Positions 18,997-28,189 of a stretch of DNA of 64,000 nucleotides are shown here, in pieces. Source of the stretch: Thauera sp. 2A1 (GTDB lineage Bacteria; Pseudomonadota; Gammaproteobacteria; Burkholderiales; Rhodocyclaceae); the NCBI RefSeq assembly GCF_009469595.2, contig NZ_SSXV01000143.1:111001-175000 (forward strand), written 5' to 3'. The notes under the pieces are model-generated. The model did no database searches. It was not told the origin of the DNA and saw nothing but the letters and a program-made list of their open reading frames with translations. Position numbers and translations under genes: made by a program. The number at the start of each line of letters is the position of its first letter. Positions within the stretch are counted from its first letter, which is position 1.

Positions 18997-19374
18997 CTAC
19001 TCGGTTGTGGATAAGTCTATCGGGTCTGCTGCTTTTCGATCTCCTTTCTGAGCTTTTGCACGTGGCTTGGACGGTGCCGCGCCAGCGGCACTGGAGTGCT
19101 TGAATCGCCAGCTCTCATTGCCTGTCTCCACGATGTGGCAGTGGTGCGTGAGGCGGTCGAGCAAGGCGGTTGTCATCTTGGCGTCGCCGAAGACGCTGCT
19201 CCATTCCGAGAAGGTGAGGTTGGTGGTGATCACCACGCTCGTTCGCTCGTAGAGCTTGGAGAGCAGGTGGAACAGCATCGCACCGCCCGACTGCGTGAAC
19301 GGCAGGTAGCCCAGTTCATCCAGGATCACCAGATCGACGTACATCAGCCGGTGTGCCAACTGCCCGGACTTGTT
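18997..19374 (-). pseudogene. istB: IS21-family helper ATPase IstB, 5' end lost to IS1071
   Basis: The C-terminal half of IstB: LVILDELGYLPFTQSGG (Walker B region), LLSKLYERTSVVITTNLTF, WSSVFGDAKMTTALLDRLTHH. The full protein is about 240-260 aa with Walker A in the missing part. The frame is cut by the IS1071 end at 19375. No istA is present. Confidence 0.9.
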
Positions 19375-19484
19375 GGGGTCTCCTCGTTTTCAGTGCAATA
19401 AGTGACGGTACGAAAAGCTAGCACTGGCGCGGAGGTGGTGTTGGTAGATCGTTGATTTCATTGACTTTCCTGTTCACTTTCAAA
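19375..19484. repeat. IS1071 left terminal inverted repeat
   Basis: About 110 bp, imperfectly complementary to 22469-22578. Differences include gaaaag versus gcaaag about 40 bp in, and a divergent patch before the shared GATTTCATTGACTTTCCTGT. Confidence 0.85.
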
Positions 19485-19517
19485 TCTGCGATTCGTGGCG
19501 TCAAACCGTGGTCGGTT

Positions 19518-22433
19518 TCATCCATTGGTGCCAGTTATCGATGCATTTGGCCGCGAAGGCAGGATTTGGTCAGCATAGCGGTCAACCGGGAAGCGAAACA
19601 CACCCCGCAAGTTGATGCTCTCCAGCCTGGTGGGCGCAATCTTCCCGATCAGTTCCGGTGGAATGACCTGGCGGCGGTTCGACCAGCGATCCAGGACCGC
19701 CTGCATCTGTGAGGTATTCCACGCCATCACGATGTTGGCCATCAGGCTCAACGCATCGGCCACAGCCTGCATTTCATCGACACGTTTGGCCTGCGCCGGG
19801 CTGATCCGGCCGGTATAAATGGCGCGCTTGAGGGCGTTAACAGCCTCGCCCCGATTGAGCACCCGGCGCAACTCGTTCCTGAAAGCGTCCTTGACAAAGT
19901 AGTCAGCCAAAAACGCCGTACGCAGCAACCGCCCCAATTGCACGCCAGCCTCATAGATTGGATCGCCCTGGGCGGCAGAACCGAACCGCGCAAGAGCTGC
20001 CACCGCACTGGCATGTCCGCTCATGACCGAGGCTGCCAGGTGCACCAGACTATCCCAATGCTTTTCGATCAAAGCGACGTCGACATTGGCTTCGCACACC
20101 GCAGCGATTTCTGCGGGCACTTTGGTGCCGCGTGGCACAAAGAGGTGGCGCTGTTTGAGTTCCTTCAACCGCGGGCAAAGATCAAAACCAAGCAAACGGG
20201 CATGTGACATGGCAAAGTCGGTGTAGCCATGGGTATCCACAGCAAGCTGGCTGGTCTCCAGCTTTTCTTGGCGGATGACACCTTCAATGGCCACGCCCGC
20301 CTGGCGCTCATTGAGCACAAAGGGCTGCGCATGGAAGATGCCCCACCGGTCTTTTACATGGGAGTAGATTCCAATGGAAGGTGTGTTGCGCCGAGGATCA
20401 AGCCGGGCTTGCCACACCCGTTTGGTGGTCTCCATGCTCATCATGTCAGAAGATGCCAAATCGGACCGCCCCCAGGTGGCGGCAATCGGGTGTCGCTGCA
20501 TGAATTCCAGCACAGCCTGGCAGGCCTGGCTCAGACGCCGTTCGTCCCGCGCCCAGCGCATGGCCTGGCGAATGCTGGTGGCAGACAATTGCGGAATCAT
20601 GCGCGCGCATTCGACCGCAGTCAGACTGGTGCCGTGGGCCATGATGCCGGCATAGACCATCAGCAGCTCGTCGGTAGAGCGCGGCTCACGTCCGAGCATG
20701 ATCCAGCTAAAGCGCACCTGGGCGTCAACGGCCAGAATCACTTCCGGCAATTGAACCTCACCGATGCGGTGATCCAAAGCCGCGCGCAGCTTGGTCACTT
20801 CTGGGTCTTCGTCCTCTGCGGGCAATGGCGACAAATGGAGTTCATCATCCACGCGCAGTACGCCACTGCGGGCTGCAGCGGCCACCGCATCGACACCGGC
20901 AGTTACTCTGGCCAGCAAAGGCTTCAAGAAAGTGGCAGCCTTGCTGGGTAACGATAGACGGGCATAGTGTTTCTTGGACTCTGCCTGCCAACGCTCGTCC
21001 GTGAAGAACAAGCGCGCACGACCCCGAAAGCTCAGGCTGTGCTCAATCCAGACCGAGCCATTGCGCACCGCGCGGCGCAGGGCAAACAGGGTGGCCACCT
21101 CCAACGCCTGAAACGCCCGTTCCCGGTCTGGGCTGGAGATCGAAACCTGCCAGATCATTCCCAGACTTGGTGCCACCACTTCAACTGGCAGCTTTCTGGA
21201 TCCTTTGAGATATAAAGCTTGCAGCTTGGCAAGGTACTCGATGGCAGGATGCTCGCCGGTGGCCTGCCAGGGCAGCTTTGCAATGGCGACGAGCAACGAC
21301 CGCACGGGGCGAATTCCATCAATCAATCCCTCGCGGACCAGGGAGGCCCTGCTCGGTGGTTTGCGTTTCTGGGTTTCGGTGATCAAGGCTTCAAGACGGG
21401 CACGCAACTCAGCATCTGGCACCGCACCTTGCGCGCTCAAGGCAACAAGTTCGCCGAGCAGCGTTTTGTACATTGCGGCCCAATTGACGGTAGCGGGGAC
21501 ATCGGCGGCAGCCTGACGCCACAGATCGGCGATCCGGCGCTGCACCATAAGGATCAACTGGTCTGTGGTGGTGAACAGGCAATACCGAAGAAAGCATGCG
21601 ACCTCCACGGTGCGCGCTGGCTCTTTGATCTTGGCTCCGGCTGAGGGCGGCCTGGAGACAAGTCGGCGCGCGTAGCGGCGCAAGATGAGATCGGGGATGT
21701 CTGCCAGGTGCTTATGAACGTCCAGCGTGTAAAGCAGGTCGATGCGCTCCAGTACCTCGCTGATTTGGCGGGTTGAGTGTTTCGCCGGTGCAGCCCATAG
21801 CCAACTCTGCTGGGTTTGTCCATCTGGGCGCAGCTCTGAAACTGAGGCTCGCCAGCGATCAAGTGTTGCTGGATCAACGCTGGCGGCGATGGCGGTGCCT
21901 GTTTCAACTTCAAGCTGGGCAAGTGCCGCCGCAATCAGTGTCCGAATTGCCCGCTCGTGCACGATCACCAGCTTGTTCTTGTACAGCCATTGACGCGCCC
22001 GCACGAGTAGCTGATCGCGGTCGGCGCAGCGCGCCACTTCGTCGCGCAGTTCACGTACCAGTGAGCGGCGCTGGTGCTCGCTCATCCACTGGAATCCAAG
22101 GACCGTGCAGGCTACTTGTTGGTGATCGAATAGCGTGCGCCCGCGTTCATACATGGCTCTCAGCGAGGCGACTTCTGGTGCTGCAATGCCAAGCTCGTTG
22201 CCAAGGTGGCGCCACAAGGCTACTGGAATTACCCGAAAGGCACCGAGCAAACGCCCACTCATGCGCAGGAAACCAATATGGAGCGCCAGACCAAGCTTGT
22301 GGGAATCACCTCGGCGTGCATTGATTGCGTCGCGCTCGGCACCATCGAAGGTGAAAAATGCCTTCATCTCGAAGTCGCTGATATCGCGGGGGAGCCCACG
22401 CATCCCCAAAAACGTTGTGTGCCAACCCTGCAT
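19518..22433 (-). CDS. tnpA: IS1071 transposase TnpA
   Basis: A complete 971-aa Tn3-family transposase. The start was chosen at MQGWHTTFLGMRGLPRD, which gives about the published IS1071 TnpA length. The catalytic DDE domain occupies the C-terminal two thirds (LAVDTHGYTDFAM, EANVDVALIEKHWDSLVHLA). It is the only gene of the element. IS1071 commonly brackets catabolic and resistance genes in betaproteobacteria. Confidence 0.96.
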   Translation of the reverse strand: MQGWHTTFLGMRGLPRDISDFEMKAFFTFDGAERDAINARRGDSHKLGLALHIGFLRMSGRLLGAFRVIPVALWRHLGNELGIAAPEVASLRAMYERGRTLFDHQQVACTVLGFQWMSEHQRRSLVRELRDEVARCADRDQLLVRARQWLYKNKLVIVHERAIRTLIAAALAQLEVETGTAIAASVDPATLDRWRASVSELRPDGQTQQSWLWAAPAKHSTRQISEVLERIDLLYTLDVHKHLADIPDLILRRYARRLVSRPPSAGAKIKEPARTVEVACFLRYCLFTTTDQLILMVQRRIADLWRQAAADVPATVNWAAMYKTLLGELVALSAQGAVPDAELRARLEALITETQKRKPPSRASLVREGLIDGIRPVRSLLVAIAKLPWQATGEHPAIEYLAKLQALYLKGSRKLPVEVVAPSLGMIWQVSISSPDRERAFQALEVATLFALRRAVRNGSVWIEHSLSFRGRARLFFTDERWQAESKKHYARLSLPSKAATFLKPLLARVTAGVDAVAAAARSGVLRVDDELHLSPLPAEDEDPEVTKLRAALDHRIGEVQLPEVILAVDAQVRFSWIMLGREPRSTDELLMVYAGIMAHGTSLTAVECARMIPQLSATSIRQAMRWARDERRLSQACQAVLEFMQRHPIAATWGRSDLASSDMMSMETTKRVWQARLDPRRNTPSIGIYSHVKDRWGIFHAQPFVLNERQAGVAIEGVIRQEKLETSQLAVDTHGYTDFAMSHARLLGFDLCPRLKELKQRHLFVPRGTKVPAEIAAVCEANVDVALIEKHWDSLVHLAASVMSGHASAVAALARFGSAAQGDPIYEAGVQLGRLLRTAFLADYFVKDAFRNELRRVLNRGEAVNALKRAIYTGRISPAQAKRVDEMQAVADALSLMANIVMAWNTSQMQAVLDRWSNRRQVIPPELIGKIAPTRLESINLRGVFRFPVDRYADQILPSRPNASITGTNG

Positions 22434-22468
22434 CGTGAACCTCAAAAGTGGGAGGCCACCATACCCGT

Positions 22469-22578
22469 TTACAAAGCGAACAGGAAAGTCAATGAAATCA
22501 ACGGTCTACCCAGACCACCCCCGCGCCAGTGCTAGCTTTGCGTACCGTCACTTATTGCACTGAAAACGAGGAGACCCC
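22469..22578. repeat. IS1071 right terminal inverted repeat
   Basis: Partner of 19375-19484. The same sequence occurs at 2559-2668 in the left copy of the element. Confidence 0.85.
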
Positions 22579-22607
22579 AACCAGCTTTGGGTTGCAGACT
22601 TTACCTA
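22579..22607 (+). pseudogene. IS3-family transposase OrfB remnant
   Basis: Only 29 bp remain between IS1071 and the next transposon end. Read forward they encode NQLWVADFTYV, the signature around the first catalytic Asp of IS3-family OrfB transposases. It is cut on the left by IS1071 and on the right by the multi-repeat transposon end. Confidence 0.65.
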
Positions 22608-22787
22608 TGTGTAGCGGCTTGCAATCGTGGCGGTCCCGGCTTGCAATCCAGGCCCGTTTCCGGCTCAGATTATCTGCAACTGACCAGGCCGCCGGGCTCA
22701 CATTCCCTGCAACCCGGCCTGCAATCCATCCGGCGGGCTCACAATCCAGCGCCGCCGGCTCACGCTTTCTGCAATTGATCCCGACCG
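22608..22787. repeat. Left end of TniA/TniB-type transposon, multi-repeat
   Basis: A 180-bp end beginning TGTGTAGCGGCTTGCAATC. It holds about seven related units built on CCGGCTTGCAATC or GGGCTCACAATCC/CCTGCAATC, likely transposase-binding sites. It is closely complementary to 39190-39355 over nearly its whole length, and its outer 80 bp are complementary to 29007-29084. Confidence 0.8.
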
Positions 22788-23615
22788 TTACTCAGGGGTC
22801 TGCCCCAACCGTTTGATGGCTGTGGCACTGAGCAAGGATCGCATCTGCGTGATGGCGATGCCGTTGAGCTGCGCCAGCCGCTCGGAGGCCGGTAGCCCCT
22901 GATGGATCAGAACCGCGTTGATACTCTCAAGGTTCGAGAGCACGACCAGTTGCTCCAGGGTGGCGGCATCGCGCATGTTGCCAGGCTGACCAGGATTAGC
23001 CTGCCGCCACTGCGCGGCGGTCATGCCGAACAACGCGACGTTGAGCAAGTCGGCTTCACTGGCGTAGACAGTGACGGTCTGGGCCTTGGTCAGTTGCGGC
23101 GGTATCAGCCGCTCCTTGATGGCGTCGGTGTGGATGCGGTAGTTGACCTTGGCCAGCGTGCGCTGGAAGTTCCATTCCAGTGACGTGGCGCGGGCCTCGT
23201 CGTCCTTGAGGCGCTGAAACTCCTTGATCAGGTACAGCTTGAACTCGGGGCTGAGCCAGGAGCCGAATTCGAATGCGATGTCGCGGTGCGCGTAGGTGCC
23301 GCCGTAGCGCCCGGCCTTGGCGTACAGCCCGATGGCGCCGGTCGCGTTGATCCACTTCTTGGCCGACAGGTAGAAGCTGTTGCGTCCGGCCTCATTCCTA
23401 ATTCCCTCGAATTCGAGGGAATTGAAGCCGCGGTTGTTGATCTGCTCCCACACCCCCAGAAACAGCACCGTGTCCTTGTTCTTCAGCCACTGCTCGATGA
23501 GCGCACTGCCGCCGTCGAAGTTCTTCACCATGTCGGTGAGCGAGATGTAATCCTGCTCATGGCGCGAGGTGATGGCGACATCGGTGCCTTGCACGGTGAT
23601 GCTGCGATTCTTCAT
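22788..23615 (-). CDS. KilA-N domain protein
   Basis: A 275-aa protein. The N-terminal KilA-N DNA-binding domain shows ITSRHEQDYISLTDMVKNFD, LIEQWLKNKDTVLFLGVWEQ and INATGAIGLYAKAGRYGGTYAHRDIAFEF. The C-terminal part contains NVALFGMTAAQWRQANP, seen in the Bro/KilA-N-associated tail. KilA-N proteins occur on phages and mobile elements, with an unclear role. It is transcribed away from the resolvase and shares their 148-bp intergenic region. Confidence 0.85.
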   Translation of the reverse strand: MKNRSITVQGTDVAITSRHEQDYISLTDMVKNFDGGSALIEQWLKNKDTVLFLGVWEQINNRGFNSLEFEGIRNEAGRNSFYLSAKKWINATGAIGLYAKAGRYGGTYAHRDIAFEFGSWLSPEFKLYLIKEFQRLKDDEARATSLEWNFQRTLAKVNYRIHTDAIKERLIPPQLTKAQTVTVYASEADLLNVALFGMTAAQWRQANPGQPGNMRDAATLEQLVVLSNLESINAVLIHQGLPASERLAQLNGIAITQMRSLLSATAIKRLGQTPE

Positions 23616-23699
23616 GTCGATCCGATGGTGTCGGGAAACAGTTGTTTGGCGTTAGGTGGGTTATGGCCACCGATCCGACACACGCACCCCCCGAAATTC

Positions 23700-23764
23700 T
23701 GTGCGGAAAACCATACCGCAATGGTATAGGATACGAGAACCTTGATCCACCGGTTTTCCGCACA
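23700..23764. promoter_or_regulatory. Putative res site/operators of the serine resolvase
   Basis: A 13-bp inverted pair, TGTGCGGAAAACC (23700-23712) and GGTTTTCCGCACA (23752-23764), the second ending in the resolvase start codon. Between them lies a shorter dyad, ATACC-GCAAT-GGTAT (23714-23728). Several dyads immediately upstream of a resolvase gene are the usual layout of a res site that also serves as the resolvase operator. Confidence 0.6.
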
Positions 23765-24402
23765 TGCTCGTCGGCTACATGCGCATCTCCACCGACAATG
23801 ATCGCCAGTCCACCGACCTGCAGCGTGATGCGTTGCTGGCAGCCGGCGTCGATGCGCGCCATCTGTTCGAGGACCACGCTTCTGGCACCAGGGATGACCG
23901 GCCCGGCCTGACAAAGGCGCTGGAATTCTTGCAGCCGGGCGACGTGCTGGTGGTCTGGAAGCTGGACCGGCTCGGTCGCTCGCTGTCGCACCTGCTCACC
24001 ATCGTGAACGCCCTCAAGGAGAAGCGGGTAGCGTTCCGCTCGCTGACCGAGAACCTGGACACCACGACGCCCTCGGGCGAGTTTCTGTTCCAAGTGTTCG
24101 GTGCCCTCGCGCAGTATGAGCGCGCGCTCACGCGCGAGCGCGTCATGGCCGGGCTCGCTGCCGCCAAGCGGCGCGGCCGTCGCGGCGGTCGGCCGCCGGC
24201 GATCACCGGCGAGAAGCTCGATGCCATTCTCTCCGCGCTCGATGGCCGCATGTCCAAGGCGGCCGTGTGCCGCAACTTCGGCGTCAAGCGCACCACCTTG
24301 ATCGAGACGCTAGCCCGGATCGGCTGGCCAGAGGGCCTCGCCAAGCAGCCACGTCGCGACACGACAGACAGTGGCAACCCGAAAGATTCGCGGCGGTTGT
24401 AG
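23764..24402 (+). CDS. Serine recombinase (resolvase, TniR-like)
   Basis: A 212-aa small serine recombinase. The catalytic Ser is in GYMRIST near residue 9, with LDRLGRSLSHLL near 65, and FGALAQYERALTRERVMAGL near 120. The C-terminal HTH (MSKAAVCRNFGVKRTTLIETL) spans about 165-190. It resolves cointegrates made by replicative transposition. It ends 10 bp before the transposase gene. Confidence 0.93.
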   Translation: MLVGYMRISTDNDRQSTDLQRDALLAAGVDARHLFEDHASGTRDDRPGLTKALEFLQPGDVLVVWKLDRLGRSLSHLLTIVNALKEKRVAFRSLTENLDTTTPSGEFLFQVFGALAQYERALTRERVMAGLAAAKRRGRRGGRPPAITGEKLDAILSALDGRMSKAAVCRNFGVKRTTLIETLARIGWPEGLAKQPRRDTTDSGNPKDSRRL

Positions 24403-24412
24403 GACACCAACG

Positions 24413-26062
24413 ATGGGGCGGAAGCAGATTCCCTACGACTCGCTCCTGCAGCTCCGCCAGCGGCTCGACCGCCTGCCGCACAAAAGTCCGGAGCGGGCTG
24501 CCCAGGTCGCTGCGATGGCCACGCTGTACGGTGTCTCCACCGATTCCGTCTACCGCGCGTTGCGCGAGTTCAATCGACCGAAGGCGGCGCATCGCGCCGA
24601 TCAAGGCAGGCCGCGCGTGCTGCAGCAGGCCGAGTTGGAGCGCTACTGCGAGTTGGTGGCTGCACTCAAGCTGCGCACCACCAACAAGAACGGCCGCCAC
24701 CTGTCCACGAAGCGCGCAATCGAGCTGCTGGAGGACTATGGCGTGGAAACGGCGCGGGGGTTGGTCAAGGCGCCGAAGGGGGTGCTGACCAAAGCCACGG
24801 TCAACCGCTATCTATCGCTCTGGCACGTGGACCAGACGCGCCTGCTGCGCGAGCCGCCGGCCGTGCGCTTCCAAGCGGAGCACAGCAACGACTGCTGGCA
24901 GTTCGACATTTCACCGTCCGACCTCAAGCATATCGACAAGCCCGACTGGATCGACCCGGCCAAGGGCGAGCCCACGCTGTCGCTGTTCAGCGTGGTGGAT
25001 GATCGCAGCGGCGTCGCCTACCAGGAATACCGCTGCATTTACGGCGAGGACGCCGAATCGGCGCTGCGCTTCCTGTTCGATGCGATGGCGCCGAAAGCCG
25101 ACCCGGCCTTCCCGTTCCAAGGCCGGCCCAAGATGATCTACCTGGACAATGGCCCGGTCGCCAAGAGCCGGGTGTTCCAGAACGTGATGCTCGCGCTGGG
25201 CATCGAGTGGCAAACCCACATTCCGGCCGGCAAGGACGGCACACGCACCACCGCGCGCGCCAAGGGCAAGGTGGAACGACCGTTTCGCACGGTCAAGGAG
25301 CTGCACGAGACGCTGTACCACTTCCACAGGCCGGAGACTGAGAAGCAGGCCAACGAATGGCTGCACCGCTTCCTGATCCACAAATACAACCAAGGTGACC
25401 ACCGCAGCGAGCCCCATTCGCGCATCGAGGACTGGATCGCCAACCTGCCGGCCGACGGCGTGCGTGAGATGTGCTCCTGGCAGCAGTTCTGCCGCTTTGC
25501 GCGCGAGCCCGAGCGTCGCAAGGTCGGCATCGACGCGCGTTTCGGCATCGACGGCACGCAGTACGAAGTCGAGCCTTACATGGCCGGCGAGCACGTCATC
25601 TTGCTGTGGGGCCTGTTCGATGACGAGATGTTCGTCGAGTACGATGGCCAGCGCACTGGTCCCTACCACCCGGTGAATGGGCCGATTCCGCTGCATCGCT
25701 ATCGTGCGTTCAAACGCAGCAAGGTGGATGAGCGCGCCGACCGCATCCGCGCCTTGGCCGACCAGCTCGGCCTACCGATCGCGGCGCTCGCCGGCGACAA
25801 CCTGCAGTTCTCGGCCCCGCCGGTACTGGCGACCATCCCGCGCCAGCCGTTCGACGCCGAGGCCCTGGAGTTCAAATTCCCAACGGCGATCGCCGCGAAA
25901 CTGGCCATCGCCGCAGACTTGGCGATGCCGCTGGCCAAGCTGCCGTCGGAAGACCGTGCCTTCATCGACCAGGTGCTCGCCGAGACGTTGATCCGGCGTG
26001 TGCTCCTGGAACGGATTCGTGGATATTTCAGACACAGGAAGGGGAAGGAACATGCGGGTTGA
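24413..26062 (+). CDS. TniA-like DDE transposase (integrase catalytic core)
   Basis: A 549-aa transposase with an N-terminal HTH region, an integrase core with acidic residues in QFDISP (about 163), YLDNGP (about 243) and KVERPF (about 287), and a Mu-transposase-like C-terminal barrel (KVGIDARFGIDGTQYEVEP). With the ATPase that follows, it resembles the TniA/TniB pair of Tn5053/Tn402 and the wider Tn7/Mu group. The start at 24413 was chosen because it follows the resolvase stop. It overlaps the ATPase gene by 11 bp. Confidence 0.9.
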   Translation: MGRKQIPYDSLLQLRQRLDRLPHKSPERAAQVAAMATLYGVSTDSVYRALREFNRPKAAHRADQGRPRVLQQAELERYCELVAALKLRTTNKNGRHLSTKRAIELLEDYGVETARGLVKAPKGVLTKATVNRYLSLWHVDQTRLLREPPAVRFQAEHSNDCWQFDISPSDLKHIDKPDWIDPAKGEPTLSLFSVVDDRSGVAYQEYRCIYGEDAESALRFLFDAMAPKADPAFPFQGRPKMIYLDNGPVAKSRVFQNVMLALGIEWQTHIPAGKDGTRTTARAKGKVERPFRTVKELHETLYHFHRPETEKQANEWLHRFLIHKYNQGDHRSEPHSRIEDWIANLPADGVREMCSWQQFCRFAREPERRKVGIDARFGIDGTQYEVEPYMAGEHVILLWGLFDDEMFVEYDGQRTGPYHPVNGPIPLHRYRAFKRSKVDERADRIRALADQLGLPIAALAGDNLQFSAPPVLATIPRQPFDAEALEFKFPTAIAAKLAIAADLAMPLAKLPSEDRAFIDQVLAETLIRRVLLERIRGYFRHRKGKEHAG

Positions 26063-27023
26063 GGTGATGGACTATTACGGCTTGGTCAAGCCGCTGAACC
26101 AGGCGGGCTACTACGAAACCACCCATCATAAGGAACTGATGAAGGACGTGAGAGGGGCGATCATCGAAGGTCGCCTGATCGCCGTCTGTGGCGTGATCGG
26201 CAGTGGCAAGACGCTGATGCTGCGTCGGCTTGAGCAGCAACTCTCGGAGGAGAAGAAGGTCCTCGTCTCCAAGTCGGTCGCGGTCGAGAAGCACAGCATC
26301 CGCCTGGCCACGCTGATCGAGGCCCTGTTCTACGATCTGGTGCCCGACAAGCAGGTACAAATTCCCAAGAAGATCGAGCGGCGAGACCGCCAGCTGCGCG
26401 AGCTAATCCAGAAGAGCAAGCGCCCGATCGCGTTGTTCGTGGACGAGGCGCACGACCTGCACGGTAACACGCTGATCGGCCTCAAGCGCCTGTTGGAGCT
26501 GGCCGAGGACGGCGGCGGACGCCTGTCGGTCGTGCTCGCCGGCCATCCCAAGCTGCACAACGACCTGCGCCGGGAAACCATGGAGGAAATCGGCTACCGT
26601 ACCGACGTGTTCTCGCTCGACGGCATTGCCGGCAGCCAGCGGGAGTACATCGAGTGGCTGCTGACCAATTGCACCGGTGGCAAGGCCCATCCCGCCGAAG
26701 TCCTGACGCCGGAATCCATCGACCTGCTGGCCGAGAGCCTGCGCACACCGCTGCAGATCCAGTTGCACCTGATGCTGGCCCTGGATGCCGGCTACCAGTC
26801 CGGTGCCAAACCGGTGACGGCCGACGTGGTGGAGTCGGTGCTGTCGCGCCACATCGACGATCTGGAGCCCACCCTGACCCGTCACGGTTACAGGCCGAAA
26901 GACCTGGTGGAGCAGTTCGGCGCGAAGCCGGCCGAGATCAAGGCACTGTTCAACAACACGCTCGACCCGGAGCGCACCACCGAACTGCGCGAGAAGATGC
27001 TGCGCGCGGGGCTTCCCATCTGA
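26052..27023 (+). CDS. TniB/ExeA-like AAA+ ATPase
   Basis: A 323-aa ATPase. Walker A is GVIGSGKT near residue 49 and Walker B ALFVDEAHDL near residue 127, followed by a sensor region (VVLAGHPKLHNDL) and a lid. In this group the ATPase binds target DNA and activates the transposase. A GGGGAAGG ribosome site precedes the ATG. No TniQ-type third gene is visible. Confidence 0.9.
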   Translation: MRVEVMDYYGLVKPLNQAGYYETTHHKELMKDVRGAIIEGRLIAVCGVIGSGKTLMLRRLEQQLSEEKKVLVSKSVAVEKHSIRLATLIEALFYDLVPDKQVQIPKKIERRDRQLRELIQKSKRPIALFVDEAHDLHGNTLIGLKRLLELAEDGGGRLSVVLAGHPKLHNDLRRETMEEIGYRTDVFSLDGIAGSQREYIEWLLTNCTGGKAHPAEVLTPESIDLLAESLRTPLQIQLHLMLALDAGYQSGAKPVTADVVESVLSRHIDDLEPTLTRHGYRPKDLVEQFGAKPAEIKALFNNTLDPERTTELREKMLRAGLPI

Positions 27024-27270
27024 AGCCGATACAGTGACACATGGAACGATGACGATGAACGACTATTGAGGGTAGACCGATCAGTGGCCTGACCGGACGG
27101 CCAGCATCGGCTCGCCTTACTTCTTCGTCAAGTCCGCTTCGGCGCTGTGCGCCAGACGGCAGTCGACCCACAAGGGACAGATGACGTAGCCATCGCCATT
27201 GGCGACTAAGCAATTGCAAACCTGCTGTTCGAGATTCTGGGATAGCTGTCAATCTGGGACAGGCATGCAA

Positions 27271-27834
27271 TCAAACGCACTCCGGTGTTGCTGCTGTCCA
27301 TTCACGACAGATGCGAATAGTTTGCTCGGTGACGAGCGGCTCGTGAGTCAGTCCGCAGCGTGCGCCACTTTCCTCGGTCAGAAAGTGAGCGCACTGGTGA
27401 CATAGGCCGAAGGCACGCTGTCCATTCACGCGCTGCATGGCTGAAAGCAGTTTGCGCAGCGTGCTTTCAAGTGCATCAGCCTCACGCGTTCGTTCGCAGA
27501 GTAACTGCTCCACACGCTCGACCCAACTCTCGCTTGATACAGACTCGCCGGCGGGGGTCAGTTTCAGGTGCACGCGCTTGCCGTGACGGGCGTCCGGTTC
27601 CTTGGTCAGCAATCCCTTGCGTTCAAGCACAGCGAGCGTCTGCGACACCGTCCCGCGGGTGATGCCGAAATACTCCGCAATGGCGATGGGCAGGTCGCTA
27701 TACCGATTGGCCAGTTTGAGGTAGTGCAACACCTGAATGTGGATGGGCAGCAGCCCGTGCCGTGCCGCATCGTCGCGGACGGACTGCTGAACTAGTGCCC
27801 CTAGGCGCTCGAGTAGGAGAGAGGTTTGGTTCAT
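27271..27834 (-). CDS. MarR-family regulator with Cys-rich tail
   Basis: A 187-aa winged-helix regulator. The wHTH is in SDLPIAIAEYFGITRGTVSQ and LAVLERKGLLTKEPDARHGK. The C-terminal 45 residues carry five cysteines (GLCHQC, ARCGL, RICREW, PECV), suggesting a metal or redox centre. It is divergent from the thioredoxin-like and P460 genes across a 109-bp region with two dyads, so it is probably their repressor and autoregulated. The start at 27834 was chosen so that the dyads fall in the promoter region. Confidence 0.85.
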   Translation of the reverse strand: MNQTSLLLERLGALVQQSVRDDAARHGLLPIHIQVLHYLKLANRYSDLPIAIAEYFGITRGTVSQTLAVLERKGLLTKEPDARHGKRVHLKLTPAGESVSSESWVERVEQLLCERTREADALESTLRKLLSAMQRVNGQRAFGLCHQCAHFLTEESGARCGLTHEPLVTEQTIRICREWTAATPECV

Positions 27835-27841
27835 GATTTCA

Positions 27842-27918
27842 ATGTATCGCCTCGATGCATCTGTTGACAAGCATGATGTAGTGACTCTAATCTTGATATG
27901 CATCGAGTCGATGCATAT
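27842..27918. promoter_or_regulatory. Divergent promoter with two MarR operator dyads
   Basis: A perfect dyad at 27896-27918 has arms ATATGCATCGA and TCGATGCATAT around one central G. An imperfect copy lies at 27842-27860 (ATGTATCG-CC-TCGATGCAT). A rightward promoter is visible: TTGACA at 27864-27869 and TAATCT at 27888-27893, 18 bp apart. The strong dyad would cover its start point, while the weak one sits just before the marR start. Confidence 0.7.
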
Positions 27919-27943
27919 ATTCGTTAGTCCTGAGGAGTCAATC

Positions 27944-28177
27944 ATGAGCGAAGCCTTGTTTTTCCATGCTGGTTGCCCAGTGTGCACATCTGCCGAGCAG
28001 CACTTCATCCAGGCACTCGATCCGAAGCGGTACGCGGTAGAGGTTGTCCATCTGGGCGAGCAAAAGGATCGTATCGCTCAGGCTGAGCGCTACGGCGTGA
28101 CGTCGGTACCCGCGCTGGTCATCGACGGGCAGCCGTTCCACATCAACTTTGGCGCTGCGCTGGCCGATCTGAAATAG
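27944..28177 (+). CDS. Thioredoxin/glutaredoxin-like small protein (CPVC)
   Basis: A 77-aa thioredoxin-fold protein with the CPVC redox pair at residues 11-14 (FHAGCPVCTSAEQ) and cis-Pro in GVTSVPALVIDG near residue 54. No signal peptide. It is followed 12 bp later by the cytochrome P460 gene. Likely a thiol-disulfide protein regulated by the divergent MarR protein. Confidence 0.85.
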   Translation: MSEALFFHAGCPVCTSAEQHFIQALDPKRYAVEVVHLGEQKDRIAQAERYGVTSVPALVIDGQPFHINFGAALADLK

Positions 28178-28189
28178 GAGGGGTCCAAG

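Larger units (their letters stand above)
19375..22578 (-). mobile_element. IS1071, complete right copy (3204 bp)
   Basis: The element runs from GGGGTC at 19375 to GACCCC ending at 22578, exactly 3204 bp, the known IS1071 length. Terminal inverted repeats are about 110 bp (19375-19484 and 22469-22578) with a few mismatches. The flanks (ttgtt left, aacca right) are not a 5-bp duplication, so the present junctions come from rearrangement or adjacent deletion rather than one simple insertion. Confidence 0.97.
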
